Shown here: piece after piece, positions 28,867-38,100 of the stretch
Position numbering within the stretch: position 1 is the first letter of the stretch
How the letters are laid out: every line of letters begins with the position of its first letter
Origin: an uncultured Rubripirellula sp.
GTDB taxonomy: Bacteria; Planctomycetota; Planctomycetia; Pirellulales; Pirellulaceae
DNA length: 64,000 nucleotides
Direction: 5' to 3'
Assembly (NCBI GenBank): GCA_938075415.1
Contig: CALJHC010000003.1
Location: forward strand, 682,001 to 746,000
The notes under the pieces: generated by a model
What the model saw: the letters and a program-made list of their open reading frames with translations, nothing else
The model's database searches: none
Told to the model about the DNA's origin: nothing
Made by a program: the position numbers and the translations under genes

Positions 28867-31572
28867 GTGAATCAGCCCTACCCTTATCCGTCTAACACGG
28901 CACCGAAAAATGCTTCCAGCATTTGGGCTCTCGATGTCTGCGTACTGATTTTAGCAGGGCTGATTATTTATCTCTCGATTGATAAGCTCAGCTTTTCAGA
29001 TCCTCGATGGCTGTACAACGCTTGGACCTACCTGATCTCCGTCCCGTTCTCAGCGCTGCTTCTCTCGTTGCTCTCTCACTTCATGCTTTCGAAACGCGTT
29101 CAGAAATCAATTCAGATTGGTTTTCTTTTCAGCCTGCTGCTCCACCTTCTACTGCTTGTCCTCGCGATCAACGTTGTCATCTTTAACGGCTATTTTCCCA
29201 ACGCGTTAACAAAACCAACCAGTCAGGCCGCACGTCCAAGCAAAACACTACCTGACTATCTGTTCAAGCCAGAGACCGCTCGAAAGAAGGCGGCTGATTG
29301 GTTGCGTCCAGTCACTGCATCCACGCAAGCGAAATCCTTGACCTTGCCGGACAGCATCAAATCAGACCCGCTGAATGAAACGAATCTTTCCCAGCAAGTG
29401 AATCCTGCTTCCATTGAGTTCGACACCTTTGCGGAAAATTTCAATGCCTCAATTCAGAAAGATAGTTCAGAGCCAACCATTCAAAAGGTGGCTCGTTCCA
29501 CAGCTCGTGACAACACATTACTGCAAACACAGTTGATGGACCGAAACGCGCCGGTAGCACCTCTCGTTGCTCCGGCTGCCGAAAGCGATCGAGGTAACGC
29601 AGAAAAAACGCTTTCAACCCAAGTTCGGCGTGTTGCACCTCTCTCCTCAAGCTTGCAGCGCCCAGCAACTCAATCGCCGAGGGTGAAGGAAAAACGATCC
29701 GAGCTCTCAACGACAAATATTGTGGCTGATTCCAATCTGCCAAATATCCGAGATGTGCGAAGCAACCGACCCAGTAGTATCCGAAGTTCACCCCCCCTTC
29801 TCACTGCCAGCGAGTCGGTACCGACCACTCCAGATAGCAACTTGCAGGAAAGTGTTCCGAAGCTTCCAAATGTTCAGATTACTGAACTTGGCGGTCAGTT
29901 AAGAAAAACACCAAGCCCAGAGACAAAGTTATCCAACAGACTGAAATCACAGGATTTCGGTCCCCTTCCATTGCAATCTGATCGACCAGAAATCGTTGAA
30001 GCTTTTAGCAAACCTGATCGTGCACTGCCCCTTGCCCCTCAAACCAAGACAACGTCAGGAAAAAGAGCAATACGACCCAAGCTCAATCAGTCATCCACCT
30101 TTGCAACAATGTCCTCACCGCAAGTCCCCAAGGTTTTATCGCCCCCTCGGCAAAGACCTAGCACAGCAGGGCTGCTCGGAGCTGCGAGCACGGGCATCGA
30201 TCGCTCCACTCCACCGAACGAAAACAGGATGCCCGCAAATTCATTAAATTCGCGATCAAATAGCATGAAGCAAGATTCTGAACCTGAATTAAACGCTGAT
30301 AAATCAATCGCCTCCACTTCACCGCTAAACACACTTTCCATTCGTACAAATCCATCGATCCCCGACATTTCCGAAGATACAATCAGGCCGCGGATCGAGA
30401 ATAAAGTGCAACGCTATGAGCTCGTCACACCCCCAACCGTGGTGATTTCACCGGTTCCATCATTCACACGACGAGTGTTGCGCAAGGATGATCTGGTGCG
30501 GCCGGTCCCAGAAAAAGATCCGCCTCCACCGGCGGCCGCGGAGGATGCTATCGAGCGAGGCTTGCGTTACCTGTCCTCAACTCAAAACCTTGATGGCAGT
30601 TGGTCGCTACAGGGCCACGGCTCGGAAGTCGTCTTGCAAAGTGACTCGGCAGCCACGGGGCTCGCACTGTTGGCATTTCAGGGCGCAGGCTACACCCACC
30701 AACGCCATCAACATGCGGACACCGTCAAACGTGGTCTGAGCTTTCTAGTCAGCAACCAACAATCCGATGGCAACCTATTTCAACTTGAAGATGCGATCAG
30801 CAATCGTAATGTTGCATTCTATAGTCACGGTATTGCAGCCTTGTCACTGTGTGAAGCCTATGGAATGACTCAGGATCCAAACTTGAGGGTCGCCGCACAG
30901 AAATCACTGGACTACATCATTAGCACCCAGCATCGTCAGCGTGGTGGCTGGAGATACACCGCACAAATCAGCTCTGACACAAGCGTGACAGGATGGATGA
31001 TGATGGCGCTCAAGAGTGGCGAGCTCGCTGGGCTGGAAATATCACAACAAACCTATCGAGGCATTAAGTATTGGCTTTCACTCTCACAGAGTGATGAAAA
31101 GGCTGATCGATACCGATATAACCCGTTCGCACCAGACACTCCCTCGCAACGACATGGTCGTGTTGAAACACCAACGATGACGGCGGTGGGCGGATTAATG
31201 CGAATGTATTCGGGCTGGCGTCGAGATACACCAGAAATGCAATCTATCGCTGACTATCTAATCCAGTCGCTACCCGAAAGCGGAACCACGGCAAACCCAA
31301 AACGAGACACTTACTATTGGTACTACGCGACTCAAGTGATGTTCCACATGGGCGGTGAACACTGGAAGGCGTGGAACGATAAACTGACACCCCTACTAAT
31401 TAAAACCCAAGTAAAATCGGGTCCAGAGAACGGAAGCTGGGATCCGCTCAAGCCCGTACCGGATCGATGGAGTTTTCACGCCGGTCGCATCTACATCACT
31501 ACCATGAATCTTCTTAACCTCGAAATTTACTACCGGCATCTTCCGATCTATGATGAAACTCTGGCTCGGTGA
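28867..31572 (+). CDS. TonB-like membrane anchor fused to a squalene-cyclase-type alpha/alpha toroid domain
   Basis: This 901-residue protein has three transmembrane helices near the N-terminus (about 19-38, 53-74, 84-106). The third starts after a basic loop (SKRVQKSIQ) and contains F-S89-LLL-H93, the S-x3-H spacing that TonB uses to engage ExbB/ExbD. A long Ser/Pro-rich, low-complexity segment (about 110-555) follows. Residues 559-893 form a prenyltransferase/squalene-cyclase-like toroid: GLRYLSSTQNLDGSW matches a QW repeat, then GLSFLVSNQQSDG and STQHRQRGGWRY, with a closing NGSWDP. The catalytic DxDD of squalene-hopene cyclase is not visible, so it is probably a binding or structural domain rather than a cyclase. 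Being last in an ExbB/ExbD operon suggests it is the moving arm of that motor. Confidence 0.88.
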   Translation: MNQPYPYPSNTAPKNASSIWALDVCVLILAGLIIYLSIDKLSFSDPRWLYNAWTYLISVPFSALLLSLLSHFMLSKRVQKSIQIGFLFSLLLHLLLLVLAINVVIFNGYFPNALTKPTSQAARPSKTLPDYLFKPETARKKAADWLRPVTASTQAKSLTLPDSIKSDPLNETNLSQQVNPASIEFDTFAENFNASIQKDSSEPTIQKVARSTARDNTLLQTQLMDRNAPVAPLVAPAAESDRGNAEKTLSTQVRRVAPLSSSLQRPATQSPRVKEKRSELSTTNIVADSNLPNIRDVRSNRPSSIRSSPPLLTASESVPTTPDSNLQESVPKLPNVQITELGGQLRKTPSPETKLSNRLKSQDFGPLPLQSDRPEIVEAFSKPDRALPLAPQTKTTSGKRAIRPKLNQSSTFATMSSPQVPKVLSPPRQRPSTAGLLGAASTGIDRSTPPNENRMPANSLNSRSNSMKQDSEPELNADKSIASTSPLNTLSIRTNPSIPDISEDTIRPRIENKVQRYELVTPPTVVISPVPSFTRRVLRKDDLVRPVPEKDPPPPAAAEDAIERGLRYLSSTQNLDGSWSLQGHGSEVVLQSDSAATGLALLAFQGAGYTHQRHQHADTVKRGLSFLVSNQQSDGNLFQLEDAISNRNVAFYSHGIAALSLCEAYGMTQDPNLRVAAQKSLDYIISTQHRQRGGWRYTAQISSDTSVTGWMMMALKSGELAGLEISQQTYRGIKYWLSLSQSDEKADRYRYNPFAPDTPSQRHGRVETPTMTAVGGLMRMYSGWRRDTPEMQSIADYLIQSLPESGTTANPKRDTYYWYYATQVMFHMGGEHWKAWNDKLTPLLIKTQVKSGPENGSWDPLKPVPDRWSFHAGRIYITTMNLLNLEIYYRHLPIYDETLAR

Positions 31573-31690
31573 GACAGCTCCGTCATGAGAGTTGGCTGAA
31601 AACTTGCAGCATTCTCCGCGAACATGACAAACTGCGTCGGATCACATAAACATGCGAGTTTCGAAAATGACATCGATCTCGTGATTCAAT

Positions 31691-31725
31691 AAAAAATCCC
31701 GAATCAGAACTCTGTCTGATTCGGG
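31691..31725 (-). terminator. Rho-independent terminator of xylA
   Basis: A perfect 11-base stem (CCCGAATCAGA at 31698-31708 with TCTGATTCGGG at 31715-31725) around a 6-base loop is followed, on the minus strand, by T6 (complement of 31691-31696). It lies 32 bases past the xylA stop. It may also slow plus-strand transcription from the toroid gene, though there is no T-run on that side. Confidence 0.9.
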
Positions 31726-31756
31726 TTCATCAACATGCAACCGGTTGACCAAGGGT

Positions 31757-33076
31757 TCAGACTCGATCCAAGTATCGGTTCACAAGATTCTCTAGCATCT
31801 CCTGTCGACCGCTCACATTCGCATCTGCTTCACCCTTCTCAAGAATGTAAGCATCCAGATCACCAAAACCAACGGTTCCTGCTTCAACCTTGGCACCGAT
31901 GCCCTGATCCCAACTTTTGTAGCGTTCTTTTATCAAACCTTCCAAACCCTGATCCGCTCGGATCGCGGCGGCAACTTTCAAGCCTTTTGCAAATGCATCC
32001 ATGCTTCCGATATGTGAGTAAAAAAGATCAATGGGCTCAAATGATTCTCGACGAACCTTGGCGTCAAAGTTAACACCACCGGTGCCCAGTCCGCCATGCT
32101 TCAGAATGTAATACATCGTTTGTGAGGTAAGGTAATAATCAGTCGCGAACTGATCAGTATCCCATCCCAGCAACATATCACCAGTGTTTGCATCAATGCT
32201 CCCCAGTGCCCCTTGGCCACCGGCATAATCAATCTCATGCATCATTGTATGACCTGCAAGCGTCGCATGATTCGTCTCAAGATTCAATTGAAAGTGATCC
32301 ATCAAGTCATAGGCACGCAGAAAATTGAGACAGGCCGCCGCATCACTATCGTATTGATGCTTAGTCGGCTCTTTCGGTTTGGGCTCGATTAGAAACTGAC
32401 CCTTGAAACCAATCTGCTTGGCATAGTCAACTGCCATGTGAAAAAATGCTGCGAGGTGATCTAACTCGCGTTTCATGTCCGTGTTGTAAAGATTCTGATA
32501 ACCTTCACGCCCACCCCAAAAGACGTAGTTTTCGCCGCCCAGACGAAGGGTGACTTCCAACGCCTTCTTCACTTGCGAGGCCGAATATGCAAAGACATCA
32601 GCATTGCAACTCGTCGCGGCCCCGTGCATGAACCTCGGATTGCTAAACATATTAGCAGTGCCCCAAAGTAACTTGACACCCGTGCGTTGCTGTTCTTCCT
32701 CCAGAACATCAGCTACCGCATCAAAGTTGCGGTGAGTTTCCGCCAAGTTTGCCCCTTCGGGTGACACATCTCGGTCGTGAAATGCATAATACGGCGCCTG
32801 TAACTTCTCGAAGAGTTCAAAGGCAACTCTCGCGCGTCTTTGCGCGTTATCCACCGATTCACTACCATCATCCCACGGGCGAATCGCCGTTCCCGGCCCA
32901 AACGGATCTGCGCCAGTTCCACGAAACGTGTGCCAGTAAACAATGGAAAACCGCAAATGGTCTTTCATTGTTTTTCCTTCGACCAACTCATCAGGATCAT
33001 ACCAGCGAAACGCTAGGGGGTTATCGCTTTGAGGACCCTCGAATTGAATGGTTGGAACTTCAGGAAAAGCACTCAT
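31757..33076 (-). CDS. xylA: Xylose isomerase
   Basis: This enzyme interconverts D-xylose and D-xylulose (also glucose and fructose) in a metal-dependent TIM barrel. It has 439 residues, the longer class II type. [13 protein letters not shown] contains the catalytic His and its Asp partner; FWGGREGY is the family signature; [15 protein letters not shown] holds the metal-binding Glu and the second His region; [17 protein letters not shown] and GSIDANTGD add further metal ligands. It stands alone with its own terminator; no xylulokinase, transporter or regulator is adjacent. Role: growth on plant or algal polysaccharide sugars, which fits planctomycete lifestyles. Confidence 0.97.
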   Translation of the reverse strand: MSAFPEVPTIQFEGPQSDNPLAFRWYDPDELVEGKTMKDHLRFSIVYWHTFRGTGADPFGPGTAIRPWDDGSESVDNAQRRARVAFELFEKLQAPYYAFHDRDVSPEGANLAETHRNFDAVADVLEEEQQRTGVKLLWGTANMFSNPRFMHGAATSCNADVFAYSASQVKKALEVTLRLGGENYVFWGGREGYQNLYNTDMKRELDHLAAFFHMAVDYAKQIGFKGQFLIEPKPKEPTKHQYDSDAAACLNFLRAYDLMDHFQLNLETNHATLAGHTMMHEIDYAGGQGALGSIDANTGDMLLGWDTDQFATDYYLTSQTMYYILKHGGLGTGGVNFDAKVRRESFEPIDLFYSHIGSMDAFAKGLKVAAAIRADQGLEGLIKERYKSWDQGIGAKVEAGTVGFGDLDAYILEKGEADANVSGRQEMLENLVNRYLDRV

Positions 33077-33426
33077 TTCAGATTTATCCTTTGCTTGAGG
33101 TCGTCTTTGTATTTCGTTCCAACAGTATCCAGCTCACTTTGTTCCTGAGCAACCCGTGGACGATCTTAGCGAAAATCAACCTTTTCCGCAGATCCCGGGC
33201 CTCCCGGCATCCCAAGACCTGCCGATTTGCGTTTGGAGCAGAAATGACCCTGGACCCACCCGGCTGGGCCACATCGCCGATATCCCGATCGCTCCCTTCG
33301 TCAAAGCGTCAACCAAAGGTGAGGAATTTCAATTGCACATGACGCCTTGAGCATGCAAGAAACACCTCATATCGTCCAACAACATCACTGAACAACATCA
33401 CTGAACTGGGTCACTCAATAATTGAA
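33077..33426. other. Intergenic region between SDR and xylA, with a 13-base tandem duplication
   Basis: These 350 bases lie between the SDR stop and the xylA start. They contain a perfect direct tandem repeat of AACAACATCACTG (33378-33390 and 33391-33403). Short open frames are unconvincing. The xylA promoter should be at the right end. Confidence 0.5.
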
Positions 33427-34242
33427 CTAAGATTTCGAACTGGTGAATTTCATGATCAACCAATCTCCGAAACTGGGACACAAATGCCCGATCCCGATTA
33501 ATAATCTCAGGTAACCGGGAAGCACTCGATCAGCCTGTCGCTTGGTCACCATTACCACCGCGGCACGAGCCACAATCTTTGGATCAAGTCCTTTTAGCCG
33601 TGTACCGCCGCCCGGTTTCGAGGCTTGTGCCGGCAGTCCCGACTCCATTTGGCTCGAATACCGAATTCCTGCATCTGCTCGGCGGATGGGACCCGGACTT
33701 AAAAGACAAACATGGACTCCACGGTCCTTCAATTCAAGACGCATTTGCTGAGTTAACGCGGCTAACGCATGCTTGGCCAACGCGTAGCCACCGAGGTACC
33801 GTGATCCAACCTTGGATGCGAGTGAACCAATATTTAAGATCACACCCCGCTTGTTCTCCAGCAAAGGTATCGCCAACTGCGAACACCAAAGGGAAGACAG
33901 GACATTTGCTCTCATCAATTCTTCGAATCGATCCATCGTGAGATTCTGGAGCAGACCACGATCGCTGGACCCAACACAATTCACCCAAACATCCAAACCA
34001 CCAAATCTGATTTTCAAATGATTTACTAAGTCCGAAACTTGCTGTTTTTGCGTGACATCGCAGGAGAAAACTTCAACCATGGCTTGCTTATTCTCGGGCA
34101 CCTGACTCATTGCATCTCGCAATCGATCAGAATTGCGACCAACGATTACCACTCGGTATCCCTCTTCCACCAAGCAATTGGTAATTTCGAGTCCTAGACC
34201 GGAAGAGCCACCAGAAATTACAGCGACGGGTACCTCATTCAA
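33427..34242 (-). CDS. Short-chain dehydrogenase/reductase
   Basis: This 271-residue NAD(P)-dependent oxidoreductase of the classical SDR family has the cofactor motif SGGSSGLGLEI near the N-terminus, the CVGSSDRG (NAG-equivalent) loop, the catalytic Ser in LNIGSLASKVG and YALAK for Tyr-x3-Lys. The C-terminal LLSPGPIRRADAGIRYS is the usual PG loop. The substrate is not readable; the length and C-terminal 'LLIGIGHLCPSFGDWLIMKF' hydrophobic tail suggest membrane association. It lies on the same strand as xylA but 350 bases downstream of its start side, so it is probably independent. Confidence 0.9.
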   Translation of the reverse strand: MNEVPVAVISGGSSGLGLEITNCLVEEGYRVVIVGRNSDRLRDAMSQVPENKQAMVEVFSCDVTQKQQVSDLVNHLKIRFGGLDVWVNCVGSSDRGLLQNLTMDRFEELMRANVLSSLWCSQLAIPLLENKRGVILNIGSLASKVGSRYLGGYALAKHALAALTQQMRLELKDRGVHVCLLSPGPIRRADAGIRYSSQMESGLPAQASKPGGGTRLKGLDPKIVARAAVVMVTKRQADRVLPGYLRLLIGIGHLCPSFGDWLIMKFTSSKS

Positions 34243-34539
34243 GATTCGCTCACTTTGATTTAATCGTTACTCAATCACTAAAAAGACGACACCGACTACC
34301 GCGATTCTCCAATAGAAAACCAAGTCGATTGATAAATTTGCGACTTACATGCCATCGACGGTCTCCAACTCAATCGACACCCAGAATTTAAGAATCTAAT
34401 CCAAGAGAATCAGGCGACCGTGCCTAACGAAACCTTCAAAATCTTTCGGAGGATTCAAAAGTTTAGCACTGACGGGCACCTTTTGGGAAAACAAAAAGAC
34501 GTTCGTTGCTTTTCGATCTAAGAGCGTCTGCCAGCAAAG
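34243..34539. other. Intergenic region with nothing recognised
   Basis: About 300 bases separate the small hypothetical gene from the SDR start. I see no gene, RNA or strong inverted repeat. Confidence 0.4.
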
Positions 34540-34923
34540 CTAGTCATCACTGATCAACAGATCAACGTCACCCGAGAGACAGGGGCCAACTGATTCCTGT
34601 CGCGATAAACTTAATTCCAAACAGTTATGGGGCTTTAAGACACCAGTCAGTTCTACTAACAAACCCTCCCCACCTTGATGATCATTGAGTAGCAATTGGC
34701 CATTTAGTTCAACGGACTTCATTGAACCTTTCCAGTCGGACACCCTGAGCAGCACCTTCGAAGTCAAGAGCTGTGGGTTGCAGTTAAAATGCCGCGTGTA
34801 GACACGGTCTCGATGATCCTCGTCACCGGTTGGATTGACGGCATGGGGAACACCCACTCGTTGACCGTCAGATTGGCCACCAACGCTTAATTGCCAGGGC
34901 TTTCGAAGCCGAATTCGATGCAT
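34540..34923 (-). CDS. Hypothetical beta-rich protein
   Basis: This is a 127-residue soluble protein without signal peptide. It opens with MHRIRLRKPWQL and continues with strand-like segments such as YTRHFNCNPQ, KVLLRVSDWKGSMKSVELNG and LLVELTGVLKPHNCLELSLS. The layout (an aromatic RxF then 'xVxLNGxxL...LxxxNxLxL') resembles the jelly-roll sugar-binding domain of family 2 glycosidases, but it is short and alone, so this is only a suggestion. The start at 34923 was chosen over 35052 because AGGGGA lies about eight bases upstream and the upstream frame is not family-like. Function unknown. Confidence 0.65.
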   Translation of the reverse strand: MHRIRLRKPWQLSVGGQSDGQRVGVPHAVNPTGDEDHRDRVYTRHFNCNPQLLTSKVLLRVSDWKGSMKSVELNGQLLLNDHQGGEGLLVELTGVLKPHNCLELSLSRQESVGPCLSGDVDLLISDD

Positions 34924-35159
34924 GCAAAATTCCCCTAAGAAATTTCTTCTCTCAGGAAACACTAAAGCCCAACTACCGTATTCTGAGTTTCGCAGCCAAT
35001 CCAGAACCCTGCAACCAGAGAGTGCTATCTTATCAGCCATGATCGGCATCAAAGAGTGAAATCAATTGCATAACGCATGGAGATCATTCTTGAGCGTGAT
35101 CTCCTTCGATCCGGCACCTAGCACCCTTAGGGTGATCCCAGTCTCAAAACAGACGGCCA

Positions 35160-38100
35160 TTACATGTCAGCCAAGACCTGATCGACAGCATCTCGATAAC
35201 CAGGGTAATTACCAGCCAAGCTGTTCAGCTCAGTCTCAGTTAAGAAGGTGAGATCTGTTTGAGCGGTAAAGAAGAAGGCAGCGTCACCGAACAACCTGAA
35301 TTCATTCCCCGATAGTTTCGCGGTCATGACATCACCATCCTCTTCAACGATCGTCAGCAATGCAGTATCTCTTTGTGTGCCCAGACCGAACTCAACGAAT
35401 TTCACATTCTCAGCGAATCCATCAAGTGAGGTGACAAATTCTTGCTGACCAGTATCGTCCAAGCTGACCAACCCACCGTCACGGTAGAAGTAAGATGACG
35501 CCAAAATGTCAGTCTGACCGGTCAATGACAGTAACGGGAAATTGACTTGTTCAAAATCAACACCACCGTTGGCGGGAATTTCACGCAGCAGGTCTGGTTC
35601 GCCAATAAACAGCACCGAATCGGTTGCTGCGTAACTGATCGTGTAGGTTCCGGGAGCAAGGTCACCAAAGGAGAATAATCCGTCCGAATCGGTGAGCGTC
35701 GTGTCCTGAACCTCCTGGCCCGTTACGTTATCCGCTGCAGCTGCGAACAGAGAAACAAGTACTCCCATTAAACCTTGTTCATCGGCATCTTTCAGGCCAT
35801 CTCGAATTGGTTCTTCACCCGCTGCGATATCCGATGCCAGATTCTCTACCTCATCAATGAAGACATGACCTGAGATTGAGGAGGGAAGGAAGTCTTTCAC
35901 TTCGACAAAAACAGTTGCATCGGCGGTTTTCCCTTCCTCATCCTGAATGGTGTATTCAATGGTCGTCGAACCTAGGAATCCTGGATCTGGGGTGAAATCC
36001 AGTGTGCCGTCCGTTTTGATCACCACTTGCCCGTTGACTGATGTGGCGGCAGTGATGGTGAGAATTTGCGATTCCCCATCTCCCGCCGTATCGTTATCCA
36101 AAACTCGAATGTTCGAAGTGGCACCTTTGAACGCAATGACATTGAGGTCGTCATTCGCATCAGGCGGGTCATTGAATCCCGTGATGGTTAACTTGACCGT
36201 TTGCGTGACTGAATTCGACCCATCGGAGATGCTGTAGGTGTACTCGATCTCGGCGGTTTGCGCAGCCCCCAAGTAACCGTATGCGTCGGGGTCAACAGTT
36301 AGTGAATTCTCATTGACAACTGTAACTCCTCTACCATCGCCTAAACTTAGGACCAGGTTCGACACCGTTAGTCCATCGCCCTCTCGGTCCGTGGCACCGA
36401 ACAACAAATCAGCCTCGCTAACAGAGAATATCGCGTCTTGCTCGGACCTTGGCGTCACAATAACTGGTCCGTCGACCTCCGGCCCTTCGTTAACATTTTG
36501 AATGGTCACAACACTGCGGGCAGTACCCAGAACCGCACCACCTGTCGGGTCGGTCAGATCGACATTGAAAGTTTCATCAGATTCACTTCCGAGGCTATCA
36601 TCAGTCACAAAGACCTGAATTTCCTTTGTCAAGTCATCGTGTGCAAAAGTGAGGGTTCCCTGAGTCGCGGTGTAATCCTGGCCGGCTATCGCTGTGCCAT
36701 CAGAGGTGGCGTACTTGACCGTGATCTCTCCGTCGGATCCATTTGCACGGGTAACTGTAAGTGTCACTGAGCCATCTTTTTCGGTTACCGTTGCCGAAGC
36801 ATCGATAGACAAGGTTCCCGCAACATCATCGTCCGTGATCGTTACCTCAGCCGTTCCCGCCGCTCCAATCGTCGCACCGCTAGGATTCGACAGGTTCACG
36901 TTAAAGGATTCGTTGGACTCGTCGCTGTTGTCATCGGTAATGTCGACTGTAATTGTCTGCGAAAGCACACCGGTTCCGAATGTGACTGTTCCGCTATTCG
37001 CGATGTAGTCGGTACCCGCAAAGGCGGTGACGTCTTGCGTGTTGAAATCAGCCGTAACCGCTGCGTCCGCATCACCCGCTCGCTTCACGATCAGCGACGC
37101 GGTCCCTGCATTCTCGTTGACGCTGATCGATGAGGGATCGAAGGACAGCTCGACGTCATCCTCACGGATCGTGATATTGATAGAATTTGGAGTTCCCAGC
37201 AGCGCGCCACCACCAGCCGAGGATAGGTTGACGCTGAATACTTTGTCATCGTTGATGACGCTGTTATCAAGGATCGGAATGGTAATCGCTTGGCTGAGCA
37301 CGCCATTTCCGAAGGTAAGAACACCAGACTGGTCAGTGTAATCTTGGCCGGCGACTGCGGTGCCATTGGAGGTTGCATAGGCAACGGTGACTTCACCATC
37401 GCTGCCATTGGTGCGAGAAACGATTATCTCAATCGATCCGCCATCTTCGTCAACATTTGCAGTTGCCGCTTGGAAAGCGAGTGTGCCAGGAACATCATCT
37501 TCGATAATGGTGACTGTGGTCACTGCTGGTGAGCCCAGCACGGCTCCGCCCGTTGGATCACTGAGCGTTACCGTCAGCGTTTCATTGGATTCAATGTCGG
37601 TATCATCAATGATGTTTAAGACAATGTCCTTGCTACTTTCCCCAGGCTGAAAAGTTAAAGTACCCGAGTTCGAAGTGTAATCTTGACCGGCGACTGCGGT
37701 ACCATTGGAGGTTGCGTATGCCACCGTAACAACGCCATCGGTACCAATCTTTCGCTCAACCGTCAATGTGACCGTACCCTCGTCTTCATTGACACTGGCA
37801 GTCGCTGCTGAAAAGGCAAGGGTTCCGGGGTTTTCGTCGTCAACGATCGATACAGTGATCGTACTATTCGCCCCCAAAGTAGCTTGTCCAGTTGGGTTGG
37901 ATAGTACCACCGTGAAGATCTCGTTTGGATCGATGTCACTATCATTAATGATGGCGACAACAATCGTCTTGCTCGTTTCCCCATCTGCGAATTCCACTGT
38001 TCCTGAATTGGCGGTGAAGTCCGTCCCCTCAGTCGCGGTTCCTGCAACAGTTGTGAAGGCTGCGGTGACAGCACCGTCAGAGCCACCTGTTCTCGCAACC

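Noticed and set aside
28867..31572. Call as squalene-hopene cyclase
   Set aside because: QW-like repeats are present but the DxDD motif is not visible, and the domain sits behind a membrane anchor and long linker.
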